A stretch of DNA of 54,431 nt from Acinetobacter sp. UBA3106 (GCA_002365595.1 DFAM01000016.1:243987-298417), one strand, 5' to 3'; counted from the first letter of the stretch, positions 1 through 9,618 are shown. The notes: generated by a model from the letters alone, not told the origin. A program made the numbers and translations.

Positions 1-1005
1 ATTGCCATTGTGTTGTGGCTGCTCTTGTTCTCAGCCTGCTGGATGATGCTGTGGTTTCATCATGAACGGATTAAGGCCGTGCTGATTAGCGGCGCAGTCG
101 GACTTGTCGTGACCCTGGTGTTTGTGACTTTATCTGCACCTGATCTGGCACTGACCCAAATCACGGTCGATGTAGTCACGACAGTATTACTGCTCATGAG
201 CCTGTCCTTGCTGCCGCAGCTTACTCCTTACGAATCTAGTGTGTCACGGCGCTGGCGTGATGCCCTGATTGCCATTGGCAGTGGTTTCGGTATTGGCTGG
301 ATTAGCTGGCTGATGCTGACCCGTGACCACAATTCGATTTCATGGTTCTTTATGCAGCAGTCACTTCCACTCGGCGGTGGTTCCAATGTGGTCAACGTGA
401 TTCTGGTCGACTTCCGTGGTTTCGATACCTTTGGCGAAATTACCGTCTTGGGCATCGCTGCAATTGGCGCACTGTGTTTAATGGATGGTATGCGTGCACA
501 CGGCACCACCATTACTCAGGGACTGACCTACCGTTTTAATCCCTCTCCGCTGATGTTCCGTATTACCGCATCCTGGGTATTGCCTCTGGCATTGGTGGTG
601 AGCCTGTATATCTTCCTACGTGGCCATAACCTGCCCGGCGGTGGATTTATTGCCGGCCTCATTACCTCATTGGCCTTGATCATCCAGTACATTGCCTTAG
701 GGCAAGATCAGGCAGAACAAATGTTGAAAGCCAAATCAGGCCGTTTATATGAAATCTGGATTGGTTCAGGACTCACTATTGCAGGACTGACCGGACTGGG
801 TGCCTGGTTCTGGGGACGTCCATTTCTGACCAGTGCGCATATCCATATCGCTCCGCCCCTGCTGGGTGATATACATTTAGCCTCTGCGGCATTATTTGAT
901 GTCGGGGTTTATGTCACCGTCGTCGGTGCCACCATGTTGATGATTTCTGTTCTGGGTGACTCGCGCCACTCCAGCATGTCTGGTCCAGTGTTGAAGAGGG
1001 AATAA
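1..1005 (+). CDS. mnhA: Na+/H+ antiporter subunit A/B fusion, C-terminal part (5' end outside window)
   Basis: This is the C-terminal part of the large Mrp/Mnh/Pha antiporter subunit, an inner-membrane protein that helps exchange Na+ or K+ for H+. The frame is open from base 1, so the gene begins upstream of the window. About 334 residues are visible and are almost entirely hydrophobic helices. The first half resembles the MrpA C-terminal region. The second half, from about residue 180 (FNPSPLMFRITASW, then LRGHNLPGGGFIAG), is the MnhB-type domain. No separate mnhB follows, so A and B are fused as in PhaAB of group 2 Mrp systems. The stop is one base before the ATG of the next subunit. The fusion reading rests on domain order. 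Counter-ion specificity cannot be read from sequence. Confidence 0.88.
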   Translation: MAIVLWLLLFSACWMMLWFHHERIKAVLISGAVGLVVTLVFVTLSAPDLALTQITVDVVTTVLLLMSLSLLPQLTPYESSVSRRWRDALIAIGSGFGIGWISWLMLTRDHNSISWFFMQQSLPLGGGSNVVNVILVDFRGFDTFGEITVLGIAAIGALCLMDGMRAHGTTITQGLTYRFNPSPLMFRITASWVLPLALVVSLYIFLRGHNLPGGGFIAGLITSLALIIQYIALGQDQAEQMLKAKSGRLYEIWIGSGLTIAGLTGLGAWFWGRPFLTSAHIHIAPPLLGDIHLASAALFDVGVYVTVVGATMLMISVLGDSRHSSMSGPVLKRE

Positions 1006-1006
1006 A

Positions 1007-1372
1007 ATGATCAGTCTGGAATTTTTACTTGCCTCTGCCATTGGCTTACTGTTTGCCACAGGAATTTACCTGATCTTGCGTGCACGTACTTTTCCCGTGG
1101 TTTTAGGACTGGCGATGATTGGTTATGCGGTCAATCTATTCCTGTTTGCCATAGGACGAATTCAGGTCAATGCCCCCGCTGTACTGACTGAAACCACAAA
1201 AGTGACCGATCCTTTACCTCAGGCACTGGTCTTGACTGCCATTGTAATTGGCTTTGCCACCACGGCCTTTATTGTCCAGCTGGCTTTGCGCAGCCGTTAT
1301 GAAAGTGGTACTGACCACGTCGACTCGAAAGAGGAAATAAACCCGATTGACCCGCGTGAGGATGAGCCTTAA
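1007..1372 (+). CDS. mnhC: Na+/H+ antiporter subunit C
   Basis: This 121-residue integral membrane protein belongs to the MnhC/MrpC family, which is NuoK-like. It has three hydrophobic helices within about residues 3-98 and a short charged C-terminal tail rich in Asp and Glu. It is an obligate subunit of the multi-protein cation/proton antiporter. The ATG lies one base after the stop of the A/B gene, and its stop overlaps the ATG of mnhD by one base (TAATG), which implies translational coupling. Length and hydropathy fit the family. Confidence 0.9.
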   Translation: MISLEFLLASAIGLLFATGIYLILRARTFPVVLGLAMIGYAVNLFLFAIGRIQVNAPAVLTETTKVTDPLPQALVLTAIVIGFATTAFIVQLALRSRYESGTDHVDSKEEINPIDPREDEP

Positions 1373-3180
1373 TGAATGCCTTCATCCAGTTCTGGACTGA
1401 GCACACTCCAATATTCAGCATTTTAATTCCGGCATTTACTGGCTTTTTACTGGTTCTTTTGGGTAATCCCGGTACAGGTGCATTAGCACATGACTGGCGC
1501 CAGCCTTGGCGTCGTGGCATTAGTTATGTCTCGTCAATCCTGGGTTTAAGTACTGCCATCGTGTATTTAATATTCGCCAGCAGCGGGCAAATTAGCACCT
1601 ATAACCTCAGTGAGTGGTCTGCACCCTTTGGTATTGTACTGGTTCTGGATCAGCTTTCTGCACTGATGCTGGTGCTGACCTATGCCTTGGCAACCCCAAT
1701 TTTATGGTTTGCCAGCCATGCATGGGATACCCAAGGGCGCTATTTCCATGCCATGTTCCATTTTTTACTCATGGGCTTGTGCGGTGCATTCCTGACCGGG
1801 GATTTATTTAATTTATTCGTGTTCTTTGAAATCCTGTTGATGGCTTCTTATGTCCTACTTCTACATGGACAAGGCAAAGCCCGTTTTCAGCTGGGTATTC
1901 ATTACGTCACCATCAACCTGCTGGCCTCTGCGCTGTTTCTGATTGGCTTAGGCATGATCTACGGCAGTGTCGGCAGTTTAAACATGGCCGATGTCGCACG
2001 TTTAATTCCGCTATTAGAACCGGATCAACATATCTTGGCTGTTGCGGGAGGCTTGCTGTTATTTGTGGTCTTTGGCATCAAGGCTGCTATGTTGCCGGTC
2101 GGTTTTTGGCTTCCGAAAACCTATGCCGTGGCCACGACTCCGGTGGCTGCCATTTTCACCATTATGACCAAAGTTGGCATTTATGCCATTCTTCGAGTCA
2201 ATGGCACGATCTTCGATGACCGCTTAAGTCAGGACATTCTGGCGAACTGGTTACTTCCGATCGGTTTAGTCACCTCAGTGTATGGCGTAATTGGAGCCAT
2301 TGGCGCGGAGCGGTTACGTCGTTTTGTTGGCTTTATGATTTTGTCCTCCATCGGCACCCTGCTGATTGCCATTTCATTATTTAATACTTTGGCCTGGGCG
2401 GCAGGACTGTACTATCTGGTGCACAGTACCCTTATTGGCGCTGCATTTTATCTGCTCTGCGGCTGGATTACCTCTCAACGCGGGATATTCAAAGATCATT
2501 TCAATATCGCTCCGCAAATGAAACAGCAAAAAGCAGTGTCCCTCACCTTCTTTTTGATTGCCTTAATGATGGCGGGTTTACCCCCTTTTAGTGGCTTTTT
2601 AGGCAAGATTTTTATCTTGCAGGCGACGTCACATTCCCCTTATCAAGGGGTGATTATTGGCGTGGTGTTGCTGGTGAGTTTACTCAGCATTATTGCGTTT
2701 ACCCGGGTCGGTTTCATTCTGTTCTGGCGTGCCAGCAAACCTGAAACTCAAACGGATACTGAAGAATTTAAAGCGTATCAAGCTATACCCAATCATGCCC
2801 CAATACGCAATGACAAAACCATTTATCTGCTGTTGTCAGGCTTGGTGCTGTATATGGTTTGTGCCAATCCGATTCAGAAATATATGTTCAAAACGGCTGA
2901 ACAGATCCAAAATAATACGTTATATGAAGGCGTGATTTTACACAGAGATGACTTGAATCAGGTGATTAGTGTACAACCTTACAACCCTGAAAATTTACCT
3001 GAAACCAAATATGGTGGTGAAACGGTCGATCCAAATGCACATCTGATTCCGTATATCATCTCTAAAGATACTTTAGAAGGTGAGCACATTTCAGAATATA
3101 AGCAACGCCAGATCAAGCAACAGCACGGACAGCAATCCGCTCAGCCGGATGATGCCAAACTCAAGCCTAGGGAGCCTTAA
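1372..3180 (+). CDS. mnhD: Na+/H+ antiporter subunit D
   Basis: This 602-residue subunit is of the NuoN/NuoM-like proton-translocating type found in Mrp antiporters. About the first 450 residues form a chain of membrane helices with family features, including the GDLFNLFVFFEILLMASY segment with its conserved Glu near residue 155 and a charged Lys segment (GIKAAMLPVGFWLPKTYA) near residue 240. After a last helix near residue 485-500 there is a hydrophilic tail of roughly 95 residues rich in Gln, Lys and Glu, longer than in compact MrpD proteins of about 500 residues. The start overlaps mnhC by one base and mnhE follows two bases after the stop. Confidence 0.9.
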   Translation: MNAFIQFWTEHTPIFSILIPAFTGFLLVLLGNPGTGALAHDWRQPWRRGISYVSSILGLSTAIVYLIFASSGQISTYNLSEWSAPFGIVLVLDQLSALMLVLTYALATPILWFASHAWDTQGRYFHAMFHFLLMGLCGAFLTGDLFNLFVFFEILLMASYVLLLHGQGKARFQLGIHYVTINLLASALFLIGLGMIYGSVGSLNMADVARLIPLLEPDQHILAVAGGLLLFVVFGIKAAMLPVGFWLPKTYAVATTPVAAIFTIMTKVGIYAILRVNGTIFDDRLSQDILANWLLPIGLVTSVYGVIGAIGAERLRRFVGFMILSSIGTLLIAISLFNTLAWAAGLYYLVHSTLIGAAFYLLCGWITSQRGIFKDHFNIAPQMKQQKAVSLTFFLIALMMAGLPPFSGFLGKIFILQATSHSPYQGVIIGVVLLVSLLSIIAFTRVGFILFWRASKPETQTDTEEFKAYQAIPNHAPIRNDKTIYLLLSGLVLYMVCANPIQKYMFKTAEQIQNNTLYEGVILHRDDLNQVISVQPYNPENLPETKYGGETVDPNAHLIPYIISKDTLEGEHISEYKQRQIKQQHGQQSAQPDDAKLKPREP

Positions 3181-3182
3181 GC

Positions 3183-3704
3183 ATGAAAACCTCATCGTTT
3201 TGGGAAAACTGGCTGCCCCATCCCTTTGTTTCCGTGATTGTGGCCTTAAGCTGGATCATGCTGGCGCATAGTCTGGATCCGGCAACCTTGCTGATGGCCT
3301 TATTGCTGGGCATTGTCATTCCGCGTTTAGTCAAACCCTTTATTGGGCATACTCCAAATATTCACTGGATTCTGGCTATAAAATTATTCTTTGTGGTGTT
3401 ATGGGACATTATTGTTTGTAATATTAAAGTGGCCAAAATGGTTCTTGGACCCACCCGCAAGTTGCATCCTAAATGGTTTCGGGTGCCTTTGGAAACCCAG
3501 CATGAACAGGTCAATGTTTTACTGGCCCTGATTATTACCACTACACCGGGTACAGTGACGGCAGGGATTGATGATGATCGTGGCGACATTCTGGTGCATG
3601 CCTTGAGTACCGATAATGCCGAAGTCGATATTATCGAAATTAAAAATCGTTATGAAAAAGCGCTGATCGAAATCTTTGATGTGGAATTAGGAGAAGATTC
3701 ATGA
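3183..3704 (+). CDS. mnhE: Na+/H+ antiporter subunit E
   Basis: This 173-residue protein belongs to the MnhE/MrpE family. The N-terminal half carries two or three membrane helices. The C-terminal half is a soluble domain with the family's conserved region (LLALIITTTPGTVTAGID, near residues 113-130) and a terminal acidic stretch. It belongs to the inner-membrane antiporter complex. It begins two bases after mnhD and ends in a four-base ATGA overlap with mnhF. Confidence 0.9.
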   Translation: MKTSSFWENWLPHPFVSVIVALSWIMLAHSLDPATLLMALLLGIVIPRLVKPFIGHTPNIHWILAIKLFFVVLWDIIVCNIKVAKMVLGPTRKLHPKWFRVPLETQHEQVNVLLALIITTTPGTVTAGIDDDRGDILVHALSTDNAEVDIIEIKNRYEKALIEIFDVELGEDS

Positions 3705-3976
3705 CTATTTTGCCTTATGCACTCGGCTTGTGTATGGTCGCAATCACCATTTCCATGTTTCTTTGCCTGATTCGTATGGTGGTAGGCCCATCCATTGTAG
3801 ACCGGCTTTTAGCATTGGATACCCTGTTTCTGAATGCGACCTGTCTGGTGGTCATTCTAGGCATCTACTGGACAAGTACCTCCTTATTTGAAGGGGCTTT
3901 ACTGGTGGCCATGCTTGGATTCGTATCTACCGCAGCCCTGGCACGTTACTTTACCACTGGCCACGTGGTCGATTAG
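3701..3976 (+). CDS. mnhF: Na+/H+ antiporter subunit F
   Basis: This 91-residue, three-helix membrane protein belongs to the MnhF/MrpF family. The conserved cytoplasmic-loop motif R(M)VVGPSIVDRLLALD is visible around residues 26-40, with the Asp and Arg typical of the family. The start overlaps the mnhE stop (ATGA). The next gene starts 11 bases downstream. Size and motif make the call secure. Confidence 0.9.
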   Translation: MTILPYALGLCMVAITISMFLCLIRMVVGPSIVDRLLALDTLFLNATCLVVILGIYWTSTSLFEGALLVAMLGFVSTAALARYFTTGHVVD

Positions 3977-3987
3977 GAGCTACAGCA

Positions 3988-4386
3988 ATGCAACTTATCA
4001 TGGAAATTCTGGTCTCGATATTTTTGTTGATCGGCTCATTCTTCATGCTGGTGGGCGGCATTGGTATGGTACGTCTGCCAGATTTGTTTATGCGCCTGCA
4101 TGCACCGACCAAATCCAGTACCTTGGGTCTGGGTAGCTTCCTGATTGCTGCCATGATTTTTTCCGCTTTTCAGGGACGCTTTGGTTTTGCCGAACTGTTG
4201 CTGACTTTACTGGCATTCATAACCGCACCCGTGTCTGCAAATTTAATGGCACAAGCTGCCTTGCACTTACGTTTACGCTCAACCAGTGGTGAAGTACCTG
4301 AAGCGCTTGAACGTCCTTTACCCTGGCAGCGGAGCCGTCGTCGTGCTCCGCAAAACCCAAATAAATCACCTGATGATCTAGACTAA
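3988..4386 (+). CDS. mnhG: Na+/H+ antiporter subunit G
   Basis: This 132-residue protein belongs to the MnhG/MrpG family and is the last gene of the antiporter operon. Three hydrophobic helices cover about residues 1-95. The conserved GGIGMVRLPDLFMRLHAPTK segment follows the first helix. The last 40 residues are basic and Pro-rich and probably cytoplasmic. A strong bidirectional terminator follows 30 bases after the stop. Confidence 0.9.
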   Translation: MQLIMEILVSIFLLIGSFFMLVGGIGMVRLPDLFMRLHAPTKSSTLGLGSFLIAAMIFSAFQGRFGFAELLLTLLAFITAPVSANLMAQAALHLRLRSTSGEVPEALERPLPWQRSRRRAPQNPNKSPDDLD

Positions 4387-4408
4387 ATCAGCCCAGATTT
4401 AAAGGTAT

Positions 4409-4437
4409 AAAAAAAGCCACCCGAAGGTGGCTTTTTT
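4409..4437. terminator. Bidirectional rho-independent terminator, mnhG / rbfA
   Basis: A perfect six-base-pair stem GCCACC/GGTGGC (4416-4421 and 4426-4431) with a CGAA tetraloop is flanked by an A-run on the left and a T-run on the right. It can therefore stop transcription from both converging operons, the mnh operon on the plus strand and the nusA-infB-rbfA operon on the minus strand. Confidence 0.88.
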
Positions 4438-4446
4438 GTTTAGTGA

Positions 4447-4854
4447 TTATTCATCATCTTTTTTTGCATCATCAGTAGGAGGTAAATCCTTCACTGCTTC
4501 TGCAATCAGACCAAACATATAGTTACCATATGCGTTGGTTTTGTCGTAATGGAAACGCAAACGAGGCGTTATCCGTGTCTTGATCCGACGACTCAGTTCA
4601 TGACGCAAGAAACCAGATGCCTTGTTTAGCACATCTAAAGTTTCCTTGTTCGCCGCTTCACTTTGCTCATCGCCCAGCTCACGTCCCATGACGGTTACAT
4701 AAACTTCGGCATATCCTAAATCTGGGCTAACTTTAACCGCAGAGATGGTCACCAGACCACCTAAGCGTGGATCTTTCAGCTCTTGGCGGATCAGTTCAGA
4801 CAATTCTCGCTGAACTGAATCTCCCATACGCTTCAGACGTTGACTACCCGCCAT
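4447..4854 (-). CDS. rbfA: 30S ribosome-binding factor RbfA
   Basis: RbfA is a cold-shock-associated assembly factor that binds 17S rRNA in the 30S precursor and helps mature its 5' end. The 135-residue protein has the single KH-like domain of the family. Recognisable segments are the N-terminal RLKRMGDSVQRELSELIRQE helix, the DPRLG stretch at about residue 27, and the C-terminal PRLRFHYD motif at about residue 97. The start ATG shares one base with the infB stop, so translation is coupled to IF-2. The tail is acidic and lysine-rich, as is common. Confidence 0.95.
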   Translation of the reverse strand: MAGSQRLKRMGDSVQRELSELIRQELKDPRLGGLVTISAVKVSPDLGYAEVYVTVMGRELGDEQSEAANKETLDVLNKASGFLRHELSRRIKTRITPRLRFHYDKTNAYGNYMFGLIAEAVKDLPPTDDAKKDDE

Positions 4855-7559
4855 TAAAGACTCCGTTTAATCAGTTGAACATCATACACTTCGATCTTGT
4901 CTTGTACTTTGATGTCTTTATAGCCTTTTACTGCAAGACCACATTCCATACCGGCACGAACTTCTTCAACCACTTCTTTATAGCGACGAAGAGATTCAAG
5001 CTCACCCTGGAACACCACCACATCATCACGAAGTACACGGATTGGCTTGTTACGGTGTAACATACCTTCAAGCACCATACAGCCTGCAGCTGCACCGAAT
5101 TTGCTTGAGTGGAATACTTCACGTACTTCAGCCACACCCAGAATCGTTTCACGATGTTCAGGAGCAAGTTTACCGCTCATCGCTGCTTTCACGTCATCAA
5201 TCAATTGATAGATGATGCTGTAGTAACGAATGTCGATACCGTCTGCATCTGCTTTTTGACGCGCAGTGTTGTCCGCACGAACGTTAAAGCCGAGAAGAAC
5301 TGCTTCAGAAGATTCAGCCAGTGTTACGTCAGACTCAGTGATTGCACCGACACCTGAACCAATAATACGTACTTTTACTTCGTCAGTTGCAAGTTCAGCA
5401 AGCGCCACGTGTAATGCTTCCAATGTACCGCGTACATCAGTCTTAAGCACCACGTTGACGATAGGCACATCTTTCTTGCCCATAGACGCCATGATGTTTT
5501 CAAGACGCATTGCAGATTGACGCTCAAGACGTTTTTGGCGTTCACGATCCATACGCGCATCGGCAACTTCACGTGCTTTTTTCTCGTCATTCACAACAAG
5601 AACTTCGTCACCTGCCATTGGCGCTTCTGGAAGACCCAGAATTTCCACAGGAATCGAAGGACCTGCCGATTTAATACGTTGACCGTTTTCATCTGTCATC
5701 GCACGAACACGACCATAAGATGAACCAGCAAGAACTAAATCACCTACTTTCAAGGTACCGTTTTGTACAAGAATAGACGCAACCGCACCACGACCCTTGT
5801 CTACACGTGCTTCGATTACCACACCTTGTGCAGCACCTTCTTCAGACGCTTTCAATTCAAGCAATTCAGATTGAATCAAAATCAAGTCTAGAAGTTCATC
5901 GATACCTTGACCAGAATGTGCTGAAACCATGGCTACTGGTACATCACCGCCCCATTGTTCAGGCACGATTTCTTTAGTCGTCAATTCGTTCAATACGCGA
6001 TCTGGATCGGCAGATTCTTTATCCATCTTGTTGATTGCAACAATGATTGGTGTACCTGCAGCACGCGCGTGATCAATTGCTTCAGCAGTTTGTGGCATTA
6101 CACCATCATCCGCTGCAACAACAAGTACCACGATATCAGTTGCTTTAGCACCACGTGAACGCATTGAAGTAAACGCTGCGTGTCCCGGAGTATCCAAGAA
6201 AGTGATAATGCCTTTATCGGTTTTAACGTGATAAGCACCGATATGCTGGGTAATACCACCCGCTTCGCCTGCAGCCACTTTGGTGCGACGGATACGGTCA
6301 AGCAGCGATGTCTTACCATGGTCAACGTGACCCATGATCGTTACTACAGGAGCACGAGTTGTTTGAGCACCACGTGCTTCTTCAGCCGCTTCAAGCAAGT
6401 TATCTTCAGCCTGAGTATCAGAAACTAGAACTGGGTTGTGGCCCATTTCTTCAACCACAAGTGCTGCAATCTCTTGATCAATGGCTTGGTTCTGAGTAAC
6501 CAGTTCACCCATTTTCATCAGTGATTTAATGACTTCACGAACCTTGATTGCCATTTTCGCTGCTAAGTCAGCAACAACAATGGTTTCACCAATTTCGACA
6601 TCATAAACCTGTTTCTTAACAGGTTTTTCAAAGCCATGCTTGTTGCCCTGACTGGTTTTTAGACCACGTTTAGGCTGTTTACTAAAGCTTTGCTCTTCCT
6701 GACCACGACGTCCACCTTTTTTTGGTGCACGTGTACTTGTGGTATTACCACCACGTTTGATTTCGCGGTCTTCTTTAGCAAATGAATCTTCATATGCCTG
6801 ACCCACGAGACCCGCAGCCAATGGAGAATCATCAACAACACGAATGGTTGCAGTGGTATCTTCAGAAGTGTATTTCGACGCCATCTGACGCATTTGTTCA
6901 AGCGTACGTTGTTGAGCTTCTTCAGCCGACTTACGACGTGCTGCTTCTTCAACTGCTTTTAACTGTGCAGCTTGAGCTTCACGTAATTTTTTCTGTTCAG
7001 CTGTTTCAACTTGCTTAACCGTTTGTTTTACAATCGGTTTGTTGTTTGACTTACGTGTCACAACAACAGCAGCTTTAGATACTTCTTGCTTAGCCGTTTC
7101 TTGCTTAGCGGCAGCACGCATTGCTTCTAAAGCTTGTTTCGCTTTAGATACCGGTTGTTGCTTAGACTCTTCAGCTTTCGCTGCTGGCTTTGACTCAGCT
7201 TCACGCGAGTTTTGTTCAGCCTGAGCCTTGGCTAAAGCTTCAGCCTTAATTTGTTCCGGATCCGGCTTAACAAATGTATGCTTCTTACGAACTTCTACAT
7301 TAATTGTTTTCGCCTTACCTGATGTACTGGCCACTTTAGCAGTACTGGTTGTTTTACGTTTCAACGTGATTTTTCCTGCATGCCCATCGTCTTGACCATG
7401 AACTTTCTTCAAATGGTTAACGAGGGTATTTTGTTGTTCAGTGGAAATAATATCTTCAGCTTTACGTTGGGGTAAACCTGCGTCACGAACCTGCTCTAGG
7501 AGCTTCTCAACGGGGCGATCCACGCTGAGAGCCAACTCTTTAATCGACTTGTCCGTCAT
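4854..7559 (-). CDS. infB: Translation initiation factor IF-2
   Basis: IF-2 is the GTPase that delivers fMet-tRNA to the 30S subunit and promotes 50S joining. The 901-residue protein begins with an IF2 N-terminal domain of about 55 residues, followed by a long charged Lys/Ala/Glu/Gln-rich linker to about residue 310 and a second IF2-N-like module. The G domain starts near residue 405 with G1 GHVDHGKT, G3 DTPGHAAF, G4 NKMD and G5 SAHSGQG. Domains II, III and IV follow, ending at the fMet-tRNA-binding C-terminus. It lies 10 bases after nusA and overlaps rbfA by one base. Internal start sites for shorter isoforms, known in E. coli, cannot be judged here. Confidence 0.97.
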   Translation of the reverse strand: MTDKSIKELALSVDRPVEKLLEQVRDAGLPQRKAEDIISTEQQNTLVNHLKKVHGQDDGHAGKITLKRKTTSTAKVASTSGKAKTINVEVRKKHTFVKPDPEQIKAEALAKAQAEQNSREAESKPAAKAEESKQQPVSKAKQALEAMRAAAKQETAKQEVSKAAVVVTRKSNNKPIVKQTVKQVETAEQKKLREAQAAQLKAVEEAARRKSAEEAQQRTLEQMRQMASKYTSEDTTATIRVVDDSPLAAGLVGQAYEDSFAKEDREIKRGGNTTSTRAPKKGGRRGQEEQSFSKQPKRGLKTSQGNKHGFEKPVKKQVYDVEIGETIVVADLAAKMAIKVREVIKSLMKMGELVTQNQAIDQEIAALVVEEMGHNPVLVSDTQAEDNLLEAAEEARGAQTTRAPVVTIMGHVDHGKTSLLDRIRRTKVAAGEAGGITQHIGAYHVKTDKGIITFLDTPGHAAFTSMRSRGAKATDIVVLVVAADDGVMPQTAEAIDHARAAGTPIIVAINKMDKESADPDRVLNELTTKEIVPEQWGGDVPVAMVSAHSGQGIDELLDLILIQSELLELKASEEGAAQGVVIEARVDKGRGAVASILVQNGTLKVGDLVLAGSSYGRVRAMTDENGQRIKSAGPSIPVEILGLPEAPMAGDEVLVVNDEKKAREVADARMDRERQKRLERQSAMRLENIMASMGKKDVPIVNVVLKTDVRGTLEALHVALAELATDEVKVRIIGSGVGAITESDVTLAESSEAVLLGFNVRADNTARQKADADGIDIRYYSIIYQLIDDVKAAMSGKLAPEHRETILGVAEVREVFHSSKFGAAAGCMVLEGMLHRNKPIRVLRDDVVVFQGELESLRRYKEVVEEVRAGMECGLAVKGYKDIKVQDKIEVYDVQLIKRSL

Positions 7560-7569
7560 ATATTTCCTC

Positions 7570-9054
7570 CTAGTTAAACCATGATTCGCGCGCTTTCATA
7601 ATAAGTTGACCCGCTTTTTCCGCGCCTAAACCTTCAATATCTTCAATATCGTCAGTGGCTTGGTCAGCTAGATCATCTACAGTTACCACACCGCGAGCCG
7701 CAAGGGCATATGCGATTTCCTGTGTCATCCCTTGCATTGCCACAAGTTCTGCACTTGGTTCTTGAATGTTTTCTTGTTGTTTTAACGCGTCTGCCAATGT
7801 AATTTCTTTCGCACGGCTTTGCAATAATTCAACAGTATCAGCATCCAACTCAATTTCATCAAATGTTTCAGCTGGAACATAAGCAATTTCTTCAAGTGAA
7901 GTAAAGCCCATCTCAACCAAAGCCATTGCCAAATCTTCATCAATATCCAGACGGCTAACAAACATGTCGAGATATTGCTGAGCTTCGTTTTGTTGGCGTG
8001 CGTAGAATTCTTCTTCGAGCATCATATCCAGTTTGTAGCCTGTCAATTCAGAGGCTAAACGGACATTTTGACCTTGTGAACCAATCGCACGTGCCAACTG
8101 ATCGCTTGCTGCGAAAATGATATCTGCACTGTGAACATCTTCATCAATCACAATACTCGATACATCTGCAGGTTCTAAGGCACTGGCGATGTACTGTGCT
8201 GGATCATCAGACCACACCACTACATCAATACGCTCACCATTCAATTCTGATTGTACGGCCTGGATACGTGTACCACGCATACCAATACATGCACCTACAG
8301 GATCAATACGGTGATCGTTAGTTTTCACAGCAATTTTAGCACGAACGCCCGGTTGGCGTGCAGCTGCTTTAATTTCAATGATTTCTTCAGAAATTTCAGG
8401 AATTTCTTTCTTCATCAACGCAATCAGCATTTCAGGACGGGCACGTGACAATAACAGTTGTGCACCACGACCTTCACGATTCACGCTATATAAAATCGCG
8501 TTTACACGTTGCTTAGGACGAAGAATCTCTTTAGGAATCATCTCTTCACGAGCAAGATATGCTTCAGCATTGTCACCCAAGTCAATAATAAAGCCATCTT
8601 TGGTTTGTTTTTTCACTTCACCGTAGATGAGTTCACCAACTTTAGATTCATAGGCATCAGCGACTAGAGCACGTTCAGCTTCACGAATTTTTTGCACAAT
8701 CACCTGTTTGGCAATTTGCGCAGCAATTCGACCGAAATCAATTGATTCAACTTCGAGTTCACGAATGTCACCAATTGACCACTGAGCAGGATCGACATCC
8801 GAAATCGCATCCTGACATGCAGGCATTTCGTGATCTTCATCAGCCACTACTTCCCATTGACGGAAAGTACGGTAGTCGCCTGTTTTACGATCGATTTCTA
8901 CACGTAAACGTGCTTCTTCCGAGTTTGTGCCTTCATAAAATTTCTTTTTAGTCGCAGCTACAAGCGCTTGTTCTAGCGCTTCAAAGATCGCTTCACGAGG
9001 TACACCTTTTTCGTTACTAACCGTTTCTACTACGGTAAGAATTTCACGTGCCAT
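7570..9054 (-). CDS. nusA: Transcription termination/antitermination factor NusA
   Basis: NusA binds RNA polymerase and modulates pausing, intrinsic termination and rRNA antitermination. The 494-residue product shows the N-terminal RNAP-binding domain, an S1 domain (about 135-200), two KH domains including GACIGMRGTRIQ near residue 255 and AIGSQGQNVRLA near residue 325, and two acidic C-terminal repeats (about 370-425 and 445-490). Having both C-terminal repeats is the gammaproteobacterial form. The ATG sits 39 bases after the rimP stop. Confidence 0.97.
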   Translation of the reverse strand: MAREILTVVETVSNEKGVPREAIFEALEQALVAATKKKFYEGTNSEEARLRVEIDRKTGDYRTFRQWEVVADEDHEMPACQDAISDVDPAQWSIGDIRELEVESIDFGRIAAQIAKQVIVQKIREAERALVADAYESKVGELIYGEVKKQTKDGFIIDLGDNAEAYLAREEMIPKEILRPKQRVNAILYSVNREGRGAQLLLSRARPEMLIALMKKEIPEISEEIIEIKAAARQPGVRAKIAVKTNDHRIDPVGACIGMRGTRIQAVQSELNGERIDVVVWSDDPAQYIASALEPADVSSIVIDEDVHSADIIFAASDQLARAIGSQGQNVRLASELTGYKLDMMLEEEFYARQQNEAQQYLDMFVSRLDIDEDLAMALVEMGFTSLEEIAYVPAETFDEIELDADTVELLQSRAKEITLADALKQQENIQEPSAELVAMQGMTQEIAYALAARGVVTVDDLADQATDDIEDIEGLGAEKAGQLIMKARESWFN

Positions 9055-9093
9055 AAGTCACCTATTCGTTCAGATTCTTATTTATTGGATAAA

Positions 9094-9618
9094 TTAATCT
9101 TGGTAAATCAAATTTGCTTTGTCGATATTATGACTATCAATTTCAAGAACTTGTTGTTTTTCAACTTCTACTTGAATGATTTCATTTTCAAGATCAACAG
9201 CAATCAGTTTTGCTTGAAATTTACGACGGTTATCTACAGCACTAATCAGACGTAATGCGACTTGCTGTCCAATATAGGCTGGCATTTGTTCGAGCTGGAA
9301 AAATGGACGATCCCAACCTGGAGAAGAGACTTCAAGAGAATATTCACCAGAAATTGGATCATGTACATCAAGCATGGCACCCACTTGCTGTGTTACGCGA
9401 ACACAATCTTGTACGCCGATACCTCGACCCTGCTCTAGTTCGCCTTCTTCATTCATAACAGGCTGTGCATCAGTTTCGCCTGCTTTATCAATATAGATAC
9501 GCAATAAAGAACGTTTTCCTTGAGGAATAAATTCGATTCCCCAAAGATCTACATTGCATGCTTGCACTGCAGGAGCGATTAAGTCTTGGAGTGCTTGAGT
9601 TTTATTTGATAGCTTCAT
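9094..9618 (-). CDS. rimP: Ribosome maturation factor RimP
   Basis: RimP assists early 30S subunit assembly around the S12 region. The 174-residue protein is slightly longer than the usual 150. The N-terminal alpha/beta domain contains LWGIEFIPQGKRSLLRIYID (residues about 25-44), and GVQDCVRVTQQVGAMLDVHDPI followed by YSLEVSSPGWDRPF is the family hallmark. The extra length is an insertion after IDKAGETDAQPVMNEEGE, in the loop before the GVQDC motif. It is the first protein gene after the tRNA array, matching the metY-rimP-nusA-infB order of gammaproteobacteria. Confidence 0.95.
   Translation of the reverse strand: MKLSNKTQALQDLIAPAVQACNVDLWGIEFIPQGKRSLLRIYIDKAGETDAQPVMNEEGELEQGRGIGVQDCVRVTQQVGAMLDVHDPISGEYSLEVSSPGWDRPFFQLEQMPAYIGQQVALRLISAVDNRRKFQAKLIAVDLENEIIQVEVEKQQVLEIDSHNIDKANLIYQD

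Noticed and set aside
4767..8951. Many plus-strand frames opposite rbfA, infB and nusA
   Set aside because: All are shadows of strongly conserved minus-strand genes. Their products are His/Cys/Phe-rich without domain content.
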